Shown here: positions 26,163-34,346 of the stretch, piece by piece
Position numbering within the stretch: the first letter of the stretch is position 1
How the letters are laid out: each line of letters starts with the position of its first letter
From: JBEIQE01 sp040376705
GTDB lineage: Bacteria; Pseudomonadota; Alphaproteobacteria; UBA2400
Direction of reading: 5' to 3'
Assembly: GCA_040376705.1 (NCBI GenBank)
Contig: JBEIQE010000004.1
Span: 62,001 to 126,000 of the forward strand
Length of the DNA: 64,000 bases
Notes under the pieces: model-generated
Database searches by the model: none
Seen by the model: only the letters and a program-made list of their open reading frames with translations
Told to the model about the DNA's origin: nothing
Translations under genes and position numbers: made by a program

Positions 26163-27046
26163 CAGGCTGCAGCCTTATGCGTATGGGTAAGGGCTGTGTA
26201 ATCATCCGCCAGCTGCTGCGTCATGCTGGCAGGCACGAAGGTAAGATCATCAATCTGGCCAACCGGCGTAATCTCGGCTGCGGTACCGGTGAGGAAAACC
26301 TCAGACGCATTCTTCAGCTCTTCCGGCTTGATATAGCGCTCGACCACCTCAATACCGCGGGCCTTGGCAAGGCTAATGATGGTCTGGCGGGTAATGCCAT
26401 TGAGGAAGCAGTCTGGCATGGGGGTATGCAGCTTACCTTCAATATTCATAAAGATATTGGCACTGGTCGCCTCGGCCACCAGACCGCGATAGTCAAGCAT
26501 CAGGGCATCCTGACAGCCTTCGGCTTCGGCAGCGTGCTTGGCCAATGTACAGATCATGTAAAGACCTGCGGCCTTGGCTTTCACGGGACCATTCTCGGGC
26601 GAAGGACGACGCCACTTGGTGGTAACCATCCTGATGCCTTTGGCGCGGGCCTCGGGCGAGTAATAGCTGGGCCACTCCCATACAGCGACCGCCAGATGGA
26701 TTTTCGACTGCTGGGCCGAAACACCAATCATTTCGCTACCACGCCAGGCTACCGGGCGAATATAGCCATCGATAACATTCTGGGCCTTTACAACATCAAG
26801 GCAGGCCTGATCGATCTGCTCAACGGTATAAGGAATCTGGAACCCCATCTGCTCGGCCGAGAACATGAGGCGCAGCGAGTGCTCGCGCAGCTTGAAGATC
26901 TTCCCGCCGTAAACGCGCACACCCTCAAAAATCGAGCTGCCGTAGTGCAGCGCATGGGTTAGAACGTGCACATTGGCGGTCCGCCAGTCCTTCAGGGCAC
27001 CGTCAAACCAAATAACGCCATCACGATCATCAAATGCTGCTGCCAT
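26162..27046 (-). CDS. ilvE: Branched-chain amino acid aminotransferase
   Basis: IlvE performs the last step of valine, leucine and isoleucine synthesis by moving an amino group from glutamate to the 2-oxo acid. This 294-residue fold-type IV PLP enzyme shows VLTHALHYGSSIFEGVRVYGG near the start, the Schiff-base lysine (Lys158) in KAKAAGLYM, the AEATSANIFMN cofactor loop and EVFLTGTAAEITPV. AGAGGG lies upstream of the ATG. leuA, in the same pathway, is 23 kb away. It heads an operon with two membrane proteins and diverges from the response regulator gene. Confidence 0.93.
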   Translation of the reverse strand: MAAAFDDRDGVIWFDGALKDWRTANVHVLTHALHYGSSIFEGVRVYGGKIFKLREHSLRLMFSAEQMGFQIPYTVEQIDQACLDVVKAQNVIDGYIRPVAWRGSEMIGVSAQQSKIHLAVAVWEWPSYYSPEARAKGIRMVTTKWRRPSPENGPVKAKAAGLYMICTLAKHAAEAEGCQDALMLDYRGLVAEATSANIFMNIEGKLHTPMPDCFLNGITRQTIISLAKARGIEVVERYIKPEELKNASEVFLTGTAAEITPVGQIDDLTFVPASMTQQLADDYTALTHTHKAAA

Positions 27047-27077
27047 TTTATCCCTCTTTTGCTACAAGTATCCTACT

Positions 27078-27815
27078 ATGGCTGAGCCCACACCCCCGGT
27101 CAACCTCGCGCAGATCAACGCATTGACCCCCGCCCCCGATGCGCCGCACCTGCTGGTAGTGGACGACGACAAGCGCCTGCGCGAGCTTATTAAGGCCTAT
27201 CTGCTCGATCATGGCCACAACGTAACCACCGCCACCGATGCGGCGGATGCGCGCGCCAAACTCGAGTTGTTTACTTTTGACCTCATCGTACTGGACGTGA
27301 TGATGAAGGGCGAGAGCGGCCTGACCTTCCTCACCAGCCTGCGTAAATCGGGCAGCACCCTGCCTGTGCTTATGCTCACCGCCCGGGGCGAGAGTGATGA
27401 CCGTATCGCCGGCTTTGAGGCCGGTGCCGATGATTACCTGCCCAAACCGTTTGAACCGCGCGAGCTGGTATTGCGTATTTCTTCCATCCTCAAGCGCCAG
27501 CCCAAACCTGCCGATCAGATTGAGGTGCGTTTGGGCCGCTGGAAGTTCCTGCCTGAGCGCGATGAGCTGACCGATGGCGAAGAGGTTGTACGCCTCTCGG
27601 CGGTTGAATCGAGTCTGCTCAAGGCACTGTCGGAACAGCCGGGGCAGATTGTAAGCCGCGAAGCGCTTGTGGCCAAACAGCCACTGGCTACCAATGAGCG
27701 CACGATTGACGTACAGGTGACGCGCCTGCGCCGTAAAATCGAGATCGACCCCAAGCAGCCCCGCTACCTCATTACCGTGCGTGGCGAAGGTTATGTGCTG
27801 AGGCCTGATCCATGA
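27078..27815 (+). CDS. OmpR-family response regulator
   Basis: The ATG at 27078 is chosen since receiver homology follows; the frame extends upstream into the divergent ilvE. The 245-residue protein has a receiver domain (acidic pair in VVDDDKRL, phospho-acceptor Asp73 in LIVLDVMM, Thr101, Lys123 in LPKPFE) and a C-terminal winged helix ending VTRLRRKIEIDPKQPRYLITVRGEGYVL, as in OmpR/PetR. A 22-residue Pro-rich lead precedes the receiver. It overlaps the kinase gene by 4 bases, so the two form a coupled pair. Confidence 0.93.
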   Translation: MAEPTPPVNLAQINALTPAPDAPHLLVVDDDKRLRELIKAYLLDHGHNVTTATDAADARAKLELFTFDLIVLDVMMKGESGLTFLTSLRKSGSTLPVLMLTARGESDDRIAGFEAGADDYLPKPFEPRELVLRISSILKRQPKPADQIEVRLGRWKFLPERDELTDGEEVVRLSAVESSLLKALSEQPGQIVSREALVAKQPLATNERTIDVQVTRLRRKIEIDPKQPRYLITVRGEGYVLRPDP

Positions 27816-29125
27816 TCAAGCGCTTCCTGCCGCACACGCTGCTGGGCCGCGCCCTGCTCATTCTGTTAGCGCCCGTGGTCTTGGCGCAGCTGGTGGCTAC
27901 CTATGTGTTCTTCGAGCGGCATTGGGATAATCTCTCTTCGCGCCTTGCCTATGGCGTTGCGGGCGATATCTCGCTGGTACTGGCCACACTGGATGAGCTT
28001 GAGGATGCCCCCGTGCGGCTCGATAAAGCCCTTACCCTCATTCAGCGCCATACCGACCTGCGAGTGAAGGTGGGCGAGGTCGAGCCCCTGCCCGAGCGCA
28101 GTGCCGATAGAGGCATGGTCAACCGTGCGCTTGATCAGGCACTCTCATATAAGTTCGACCGTAACAGTTATGCGATTATCGACCGCACGCCGGAAAAGCT
28201 GCGCGAAGTACGTATTATTACCAAGCATGGGCTGGTGACTATCGAGGTTCCGCAACGCCGCCTTGATAGCCCTACGGCCAAGGTTTTCCTGCTCTGGATG
28301 GCGGGTAGCGCGATTTTCTTCTTCACCATCGCTGGCCTGTTCCTGCGCAATCAGGTTAAGCCAATCCGCCGTTTGGCCGAAGCTGCCGAGAGCTTTGGTA
28401 AAGGCAATGAGGTACTGGGCTTCAAGCCTGAAGGCGCACTTGAGATTCGCCGCGCCGCGCAGGCATTCATGCTCATGCGTGAGCGTATTCAACGGCAGAT
28501 TACCCAGCGCACTGAAATGCTGGCGGGCGTAAGCCACGACCTGCGCACGCCCCTCACCCGCATGAAGCTGCAAATCGCCATGCTCAAGCCACAGAACGGT
28601 CTTGAGGAGCTGCAGCAGGATGTCAGCGAAATGGAACATATGATTGAAGGCTACCTCGCTTTTGCAAAAGGTGAAGGTGGCGAAACCGGCGTAGTGGCCG
28701 ATCTCGGCCAGCTACTCGAAACCGTAGTGAACGATGCCAAGCGCGTTGATGATAGCCGCACCATTATCCTTAAAGGCGCGGTTGGCTGCATGATGTTGTT
28801 GCGTAGTAAAGCCATCAAACGCTGCTTTGACAACCTTGTAGGCAACGCCCTGCGCTATGCCAATAAGGTTGAGATATCACTCGAGCTGGCCGAAACCGCA
28901 GTTTTTGTACATATCGATGACGATGGCCCCGGCATTCCGCTGGATAAACGGCAAGATGTATTGCGTCCCTTCGTGCGGTTGGAGGAATCGCGCAACCAGG
29001 ATACTGGCGGTGTGGGCCTTGGCCTGACCATCGCGCGCGATATCGCCCGCGGCCATGGCGGCGACTTGATGCTGGGCGATAGCGCCTTGGGCGGCCTGCG
29101 CGCTACGGTGAGACTGCCACGATGA
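27812..29125 (+). CDS. Sensor histidine kinase (EnvZ-like)
   Basis: This 437-residue kinase has two membrane segments (about 12-34 and 157-177) flanking an extracytoplasmic loop of ~120 residues, then a HAMP linker (PIRRLAEAAESFGKG), the H-box AGVSHDLRTPLTRMKLQIAM with phospho-acceptor His242, an N-box (CFDNLVGNALRYAN) and a G-box (DDGPGIPLDKR, GVGLGLTIARDIARGHGG). The build is that of EnvZ/PetS kinases sensing an envelope signal. It partners with the regulator directly upstream. The ATGA overlap continues into the HAD gene. Confidence 0.93.
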   Translation: MIKRFLPHTLLGRALLILLAPVVLAQLVATYVFFERHWDNLSSRLAYGVAGDISLVLATLDELEDAPVRLDKALTLIQRHTDLRVKVGEVEPLPERSADRGMVNRALDQALSYKFDRNSYAIIDRTPEKLREVRIITKHGLVTIEVPQRRLDSPTAKVFLLWMAGSAIFFFTIAGLFLRNQVKPIRRLAEAAESFGKGNEVLGFKPEGALEIRRAAQAFMLMRERIQRQITQRTEMLAGVSHDLRTPLTRMKLQIAMLKPQNGLEELQQDVSEMEHMIEGYLAFAKGEGGETGVVADLGQLLETVVNDAKRVDDSRTIILKGAVGCMMLLRSKAIKRCFDNLVGNALRYANKVEISLELAETAVFVHIDDDGPGIPLDKRQDVLRPFVRLEESRNQDTGGVGLGLTIARDIARGHGGDLMLGDSALGGLRATVRLPR

Positions 29126-29745
29126 TTCATATTCTGTTTGATGTTGATGGCGTGCTGATCAAGAACTTCCACGTTGATCCGCAGAAGGCTTATTTATGGT
29201 GGCTTGATCCGGCGCATAAGCTGCTGGATGCTGACCTCATGAACCAGCACTTCTTCAAGCCGCGCTGGCCTGCCATTATGACTGGCCGCAAAGACGTGCT
29301 GCCCGAGCTAGCTGCAGCACTAAGCGAAATGAAAGCGCCTATTAGCGCCGAAGATTACCTCGCGCACTGGCTGAAGGCCGATAGCAAAGTGAATGACGAG
29401 CTTTTCACCGCCCTGCGCCAGCTACCGCGCGATAAGGTAAAGCTTTCGCTCGCTACCAACCAAGAGCATAAGCGCGCTGACTACTTATGGAATATGCTTA
29501 ACTTTAAAGCCGATTTTGATGAGCGGTTTTATGCAGCCCAGCTGGGCGTGATGAAGCCGGATGTGGCGTTCTTTACAGAAGTAGCCTCGCGTCTTGGCAT
29601 TACGCCCGATGATACCGTGCTGTACTTTGATGATACCAAGGCCTGCACTGATGCCGCCTCACAGCTTGGCTGGCAGTGCGTAACCTATAGCGAGCTCGAG
29701 CATTTTACCCAGCATCCGCTTATCAGGGAGCTGATTGGCCCATGA
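29122..29745 (+). CDS. HAD-family hydrolase
   Basis: This 207-residue protein has the HAD motifs in order: I, HILFDVDGVLI (nucleophile and acid/base Asp); II, SLATNQ; III, VMKPDVAF with the Lys; IV, YFDDTKAC. The helical cap between motifs I and II is typical of subclass I phosphatases. Substrate unknown. It overlaps both the kinase gene upstream and the small gene downstream by 4 bases, so the two-component pair, HAD and next gene form one coupled operon. Confidence 0.85.
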   Translation: MIHILFDVDGVLIKNFHVDPQKAYLWWLDPAHKLLDADLMNQHFFKPRWPAIMTGRKDVLPELAAALSEMKAPISAEDYLAHWLKADSKVNDELFTALRQLPRDKVKLSLATNQEHKRADYLWNMLNFKADFDERFYAAQLGVMKPDVAFFTEVASRLGITPDDTVLYFDDTKACTDAASQLGWQCVTYSELEHFTQHPLIRELIGP

Positions 29746-30161
29746 AGTTTCCCATTATCATTTGCCATCATAATATTCTTACGATTGCGCGGGCTGACTA
29801 TTTCAATGGGATTGGCCTGCTCGATGCCACAAACGGTAAACTCGAAATCGGCATCTCATCCCGCGGGCAAGCGGGTTTCCAGTGGCTTGTTGATGCCGAT
29901 GGCCTGTATTACCCGCTGCAATGGGGCGGGCATGTAGCGCCTACACTGGCGCAGCGCCTTGGCCTTAAGCGCAAACGAGAATTCTACAGCTTCCCCCAAG
30001 GGACTAATATAACAGTAGGCAAAATGCGCGAGATACTCTCTAGCGTAGTAGATGAGAATGCCGACCTCCCCCATCATGCCGACCTGATTAAAATGCTCAG
30101 TTCGCTGGAGGCGACAGCGCCCATTTCCCGTGAGTTGATGGCACAATACTTAGGCGAGTAA
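29742..30161 (+). CDS. Hypothetical protein, 139 residues
   Basis: Soluble protein of mixed character with no signal peptide; it opens with MKFPIIICHHNILTIARAD and contains GLYYPLQWGG. Family not recognised. Its start overlaps the HAD gene by 4 bases and its 3' end overlaps the convergent CCA gene by 12 bases. Context suggests it serves the same operon as the two-component pair, without a defined role. Confidence 0.65.
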   Translation: MKFPIIICHHNILTIARADYFNGIGLLDATNGKLEIGISSRGQAGFQWLVDADGLYYPLQWGGHVAPTLAQRLGLKRKREFYSFPQGTNITVGKMREILSSVVDENADLPHHADLIKMLSSLEATAPISRELMAQYLGE

Positions 30162-31322
30162 CCGCTTGGCCTGCGCCACACACGCTGCATGATCGGGCGT
30201 AAAATTCTGCTCAATCCACCATGCCTCAACCTTCTCGAGCACCTCGCCCATGGCTGGGCTTTGGCTCATGCCCAGCTTAACAAGGTCAGCGCCATTGAGC
30301 GGCAACTGTGGGCGCTGCCAGCGCTCGAGCTGTTCAAGATTCTGGCGCGTCGCACCGCCGCTTACTATAAGCGCATCCATCACTGTTTGAGCTGAAAGCT
30401 TATACGCCAAGCGCAGCTGTGCTTTTTCATCAGCAGGCACAACAGGCAAATGCATTAGCGCAGTTATACGCTGTGCATCAGTATTCGAGAGGCGCAGGCG
30501 CGTGCCGATATCTGCAAACTCACCCTCAATACTTGCCCATAAGCGCCGTAACGGCTCAGACAAGCCAAGCGTCTTTTCATGTGCAACCACCTGCTCCAGC
30601 CGCGCGATATTCGTAAGCGGCAGGTTCAGCGCGTTAAACACGCCGATTTCAGCCATCAAGCGCCATGTGGGTAACGGGTCGGGCGCGTTAAGTAACTTGA
30701 GCAATTCAACCCGCACACGCTCGGTCGAGAGTGTCGGCAACAAGCTAACCAAGGCTTTGCAGGCTTCAAGCCCCGCAGTATCCGGCGCACCATGGCCGTA
30801 ATGCGCATGAAAGCGGAAGAAGCGCAGAATACGCAGCACATCTTCTTTAAGCCTCAACTCAGGCACGCCCACAAAACGCACGATGCCGTTTTTGATATCT
30901 TCAAGACCGGTGAAAAAATCGGTCACATTACCGTGCATATCGCAGAACAGCGCGTTCATGGTGAAGTCGCGCCGCGCAGCATCCTGCTGCCAGTCATCGG
31001 TATATTCAACCTCGGCCCAACGGCCATCGGTGGTTACATCGCGGCGCAGGGTTGTAACCTCAAACACCTGATGGTCAGCCACCACTGTAACCGTGCCGTG
31101 CTTAATGCCGGTTGGTATAACCTTGCAGCCCGCTGCTTCACAAGCTGCCATTACGGCCTCAGGCTTGAGAGTTGTTGCCAGATCATAATCGGTGAACTTG
31201 CGGCGCATAATAGCATCGCGCACACAGCCCCCCACAAAACGCGCCTCGCCGCCTGCCAGCCTGATGGCCTCCAGCACCCGCCGAGCAGGCACCGTCGCAA
31301 ACACGGGGGCGTCAAGCTTCAT
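30150..31322 (-). CDS. cca: CCA-adding tRNA nucleotidyltransferase
   Basis: This enzyme of about 390 residues builds or repairs the 3' CCA end of tRNAs. It shows the class II nucleotidyltransferase head GGCVRDAIMRRKFTDYDLAT with the catalytic Asp pair in DYD, then the flexible-loop segment FTMNALFCDMHGNVTDFFTG and RFVGVPELRLKEDVLRILRFFRFHA. The ATG at 31322 is preferred; an in-frame GTG at 31334 is possible. It starts inside the end of the NUDIX gene (overlap of about 11 bases), making DUF1285-NUDIX-cca one operon, a known alphaproteobacterial arrangement. Confidence 0.93.
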   Translation of the reverse strand: MKLDAPVFATVPARRVLEAIRLAGGEARFVGGCVRDAIMRRKFTDYDLATTLKPEAVMAACEAAGCKVIPTGIKHGTVTVVADHQVFEVTTLRRDVTTDGRWAEVEYTDDWQQDAARRDFTMNALFCDMHGNVTDFFTGLEDIKNGIVRFVGVPELRLKEDVLRILRFFRFHAHYGHGAPDTAGLEACKALVSLLPTLSTERVRVELLKLLNAPDPLPTWRLMAEIGVFNALNLPLTNIARLEQVVAHEKTLGLSEPLRRLWASIEGEFADIGTRLRLSNTDAQRITALMHLPVVPADEKAQLRLAYKLSAQTVMDALIVSGGATRQNLEQLERWQRPQLPLNGADLVKLGMSQSPAMGEVLEKVEAWWIEQNFTPDHAACVAQAKRLLA

Positions 31323-31947
31323 GCCGCTGCTCACTTATATTATTGGCCTTAATTGTATGTGCGAGATTGACCAGCATGGCAGCTGTCGCGCCCCAGATAT
31401 TGTAGTGCTGGTAGTTATAAATGTAATAACGGCGCGGCTCGTTGCTCGGCAGCTTGCCCTCGGCGATACGGTAATTGGCTTCCTCAAGGAAGAAGGTGAT
31501 CGGCACTTCAAAAACCTCAGCCACTTCACCGAGTGAGGGCCGCCAGACAGCTTCGCTTGAGACAAAAGCAACCAGCGGAGCTACGCGGTAGCCGGTAATG
31601 GTGACATGCGGGTCGAGCCAACCAATGCTCTCAATATGTCTGGCCTGCAGGCCGATTTCTTCTTCCGCCTCGCGCAAGGCGGCTGCGGCCGCGTCGGCAT
31701 CCGTCGGGTCAATCCGCCCGCCGGGGAAGCTCACCTGCCCCGCATGCTCACTTAAATGCGGCTGGCGTAATGTAAGCGCGATTTTTACGCCATCCGGCCG
31801 CATTACCAGCGGCACCAATACCGCCGCCTGGCGTAGGATACTGGGCAACGGCACACCGGGATTCAAATCGCCATCGCTACGCAGGGGCAAAGGGCGCGGG
31901 TCACGCGGGAGATGGGCTAGAGCGCGGCGCAGGTCATCAGGCGTCAT
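31312..31947 (-). CDS. NUDIX hydrolase, CoA-pyrophosphatase type
   Basis: This 211-residue protein has the CoAse-type lead SFPGGRIDPTDADAAAAALR, followed by the NUDIX box core REAEEEIGL, and the QVSFPGG motif before it. Such enzymes cleave CoA and its derivatives to 3',5'-ADP and phosphopantetheine, or other nucleotides. The ATG at 31947 lies in the last codons of the DUF1285 gene (11-base overlap), so the frame's extension to 32019 is not used. The Glu usually found early in the NUDIX box is replaced by Asp, common in this subgroup. Confidence 0.9.
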   Translation of the reverse strand: MTPDDLRRALAHLPRDPRPLPLRSDGDLNPGVPLPSILRQAAVLVPLVMRPDGVKIALTLRQPHLSEHAGQVSFPGGRIDPTDADAAAAALREAEEEIGLQARHIESIGWLDPHVTITGYRVAPLVAFVSSEAVWRPSLGEVAEVFEVPITFFLEEANYRIAEGKLPSNEPRRYYIYNYQHYNIWGATAAMLVNLAHTIKANNISEQRHEA

Positions 31948-32443
31948 GCGGCACCTCGCCAATAGCGAAGAACTGGCCCGCGCTATGCACGCCAAGCATG
32001 CCGTTCTGCTCGACCGCACGATTCACAAGGTCGTAATATGTGGCCTGATTAAGGCGCGCCTCAATACCGGCGCGTACTTCAATATGGGGCGCACCACCGC
32101 GCATGACTAACGGATGAACAGAATCAATCGGCACGAGTTCCTCGATATTGGTTCGTATTTGGAGTGTATCACCCTCGGCCAGCAAGGCGATGCCGATAAA
32201 GGGAACATCCTCAACCGTAATACGCCCGCGCTCAACCGGAGTGATGAGCCAGTATGTACCCGAATCGTCCCGCTGCAGAACAGTGCTGAATAGCCGCACC
32301 AACTCGGGCCGCTGAATGGGCGAGCCGTGATAAAGCCACACACCGTCGCGCCTGATGATAATCGGATAGCGCTCATCGCGGCTATCTGGCGCGCTCAGGA
32401 AGGGCTTGTTTTCTTTTGCATCTGGCCCGAAACTGCTGCTCAT
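31937..32443 (-). CDS. DUF1285 protein
   Basis: The ATG at 32443 follows GGGAGGGG and gives a 168-residue soluble protein, the normal length for DUF1285. Family features are RYPIIIRRDGVWLYHGSPI, RPELVRLFSTVL and YWLITPVERGRITVEDVPF. Function is unknown; in alphaproteobacteria it is regularly found beside MoxR, NUDIX and cca genes, as here. The gene is divergent from the MoxR ATPase gene with about 30 bases between starts, so the promoters must overlap. Confidence 0.9.
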   Translation of the reverse strand: MSSSFGPDAKENKPFLSAPDSRDERYPIIIRRDGVWLYHGSPIQRPELVRLFSTVLQRDDSGTYWLITPVERGRITVEDVPFIGIALLAEGDTLQIRTNIEELVPIDSVHPLVMRGGAPHIEVRAGIEARLNQATYYDLVNRAVEQNGMLGVHSAGQFFAIGEVPHDA

Positions 32444-32475
32444 AGATTTACCCCTCCCTTCATATGAGGATTGTC

Positions 32476-33480
32476 GTGTCGTTAAACCCTGCCGTCCAGC
32501 CCCCTTCTGCCGAAATTGCATCTGTCGAGCGCCTTGCCGCTCAGTTAGGCAAGGTTAAGGCCGAACTGGGTAAACGCATTTACGGCCAGAACGACGTGAT
32601 TGAACTCGCCCTCACCGGCATGCTGGCAGGCGGCCATGTGCTGCTGATTGGCGTACCCGGCCTTGCCAAAACCCGTCTGGTCGATGCCCTCGGCACCGTG
32701 CTGGGCATGGATACCAAGCGTATTCAGTGTACGCCCGACCTGATGCCGTCCGACATCATCGGCACCGAAATGATGGAAGAAAGCGCCAGTGGTGCGCGCA
32801 GTTTCCGTTTCATGAAGGGCCCGGTGTTTGGCCAGCTGCTGATGGCGGATGAAATCAACCGCGCCAGCCCGCGTACACAATCGGCCCTGTTGCAGGCCAT
32901 GCAGGAGCATATGGTAACAGTAGCGGGTGAAAGCCATGCACTACCTAAACCCTTCCACGTGTTGGCCACACAAAATCCGATTGAGCAGGAAGGCACCTAC
33001 CCGCTACCCGAAGCGCAGCTCGACCGCTTCCTGCTGCAGATTGACGTAACCTACCCCAGCCGCGAGGCTGAAAAGCAGATGCTGCTGGTGACCACCGGTG
33101 CCGAAGACCCGCAGGCACAGGCCATCATGACGCCCGAACAGCTGATTGAAGCCCAGCAGCTGGTGCGCCGTCTGCCGGTTGGCGATAGCGTGGTTGAGGG
33201 TATCCTCAACCTCGTGCGCTCGGGCCGCCCGGAGGAAAGCAACATCAGCAGCGTGAAGCAGCATGTGGCCTGGGGCCCCGGCCCACGCGCGAGCCAGGCC
33301 CTTATGCTTGGTGCGCGTGCGCGTGCCCTGCTCGATGGCCGCCTGAGCCCATCACTCGATGATGTGCTGGCGCTGGCCAAGCCGGTGCTACGCCACCGTA
33401 TGGCCGTTTCATTTGCAGCACGGGCCGAAGGCGTAACCCTCGACCAGATTATCGATCAGCTGTGCCTGCCTCTCGCCTGA
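32476..33480 (+). CDS. MoxR-type AAA+ ATPase
   Basis: This ATPase of about 334 residues has Walker A GVPGLAKT, Walker B LLMADEINRA, FHVLATQNPIEQEGTYPLPEAQLDRF, and the sensor/arginine region typical of MoxR. MoxR proteins act as chaperones that load or mature partner complexes, often with VWA proteins. The GTG at 32476 has GAGGA 5 bases upstream; the ATG at 32464 has no ribosome site but is possible. It opens a four-gene operon with DUF58, a BatA/DUF4159 protein and a membrane protein, all overlapping. Confidence 0.93.
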   Translation: MSLNPAVQPPSAEIASVERLAAQLGKVKAELGKRIYGQNDVIELALTGMLAGGHVLLIGVPGLAKTRLVDALGTVLGMDTKRIQCTPDLMPSDIIGTEMMEESASGARSFRFMKGPVFGQLLMADEINRASPRTQSALLQAMQEHMVTVAGESHALPKPFHVLATQNPIEQEGTYPLPEAQLDRFLLQIDVTYPSREAEKQMLLVTTGAEDPQAQAIMTPEQLIEAQQLVRRLPVGDSVVEGILNLVRSGRPEESNISSVKQHVAWGPGPRASQALMLGARARALLDGRLSPSLDDVLALAKPVLRHRMAVSFAARAEGVTLDQIIDQLCLPLA

Positions 33481-34346
33481 TCACCCCCGCGAAAAGTCAG
33501 GCCCGCGCCGAAACGCTGGCCGGACATTTTCCTGCACTTTTATTAAGCGCAGAGCGTATTGCTGCCAGTGTGGCTGCTGGCGTGCATGGCCGCAGGCGCG
33601 CGGGCCCCGGTGAGCAATTCTGGCAATTCAAACGCTATCAGGCAGGTGACCCTGCCAGCAAGATTGACTGGCGCGCCTCCGCCCGCAGCCAGCACGCGCT
33701 TATAAGAGAGCGTGAATGGGAAGCTGCGCAAACGGCGTTTTTGTGGCTCGACCGCTCGGCCTCGCTCGACTGGGCCTCATCTCCCAAACTCTCACGCAAA
33801 TCAGAGCGCGCTGAGTTATTACTACTTTCATTGGCCGATTTGCTGCTACGGGGCGGTGAGCGTGTAGGCCTGCTCGGCAGCCCCACCCCACCCTTAAGCG
33901 GCCGTGGCCTGCTTGGCCGTTTGGCCATTCAGCTGCAGCAGCTCCCCGCAGGCCCTGCCTTGCCGCCGCTGCGCACCTACCCGCGCAATGCGCGTATTGT
34001 GCTGTTCGGCGACTTCCTCGATCCCATACCAGAGCTGGCACAACGCTTCAAAACCATCTTCGCGCAAGGGCTACAGGGGCATTTGGTACAAATCCTCGAT
34101 CCGGCTGAAGAAAGCCTGCCGTATAGCGGGCGGATTGATTTCAACGGCCTTGAAGGCGAAGGCAGGTTCTTGGCCCCGCGCGCTGAGAAGCTACGCGATG
34201 CCTATCTGGCGAAGCTCGCTGAGCACCGTGCAGAGCTGACCAGCATGGTTGGTCGCTTGGGCTGGACGATTTCGCGCCACCGGACGGATAAACGCCCTGA
34301 ATTAGCATTGATGAACATTCATACCGCCCTGAGTGACGCATGCTAA
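33462..34346 (+). CDS. DUF58 protein
   Basis: This 294-residue protein starts at a GTG 16 codon-bases inside the MoxR gene (19-base overlap). It shows the DUF58 core: GPGEQFWQFKRYQAGDPASKIDWRASAR (spanning residues 48-76), REREWEAAQTAFLWLDRSASLDW and the VWA-like second half. DUF58 proteins are constant partners of MoxR and are thought to bind it as a metal-dependent adhesion-like domain. It overlaps the next gene by 7 bases. Confidence 0.9.
   Translation: MPASRLITPAKSQARAETLAGHFPALLLSAERIAASVAAGVHGRRRAGPGEQFWQFKRYQAGDPASKIDWRASARSQHALIREREWEAAQTAFLWLDRSASLDWASSPKLSRKSERAELLLLSLADLLLRGGERVGLLGSPTPPLSGRGLLGRLAIQLQQLPAGPALPPLRTYPRNARIVLFGDFLDPIPELAQRFKTIFAQGLQGHLVQILDPAEESLPYSGRIDFNGLEGEGRFLAPRAEKLRDAYLAKLAEHRAELTSMVGRLGWTISRHRTDKRPELALMNIHTALSDAC

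Noticed and set aside
26973..27077. 35-residue N-terminal extension of the response regulator
   Set aside because: It lies inside the divergent ilvE coding region and has no family likeness.
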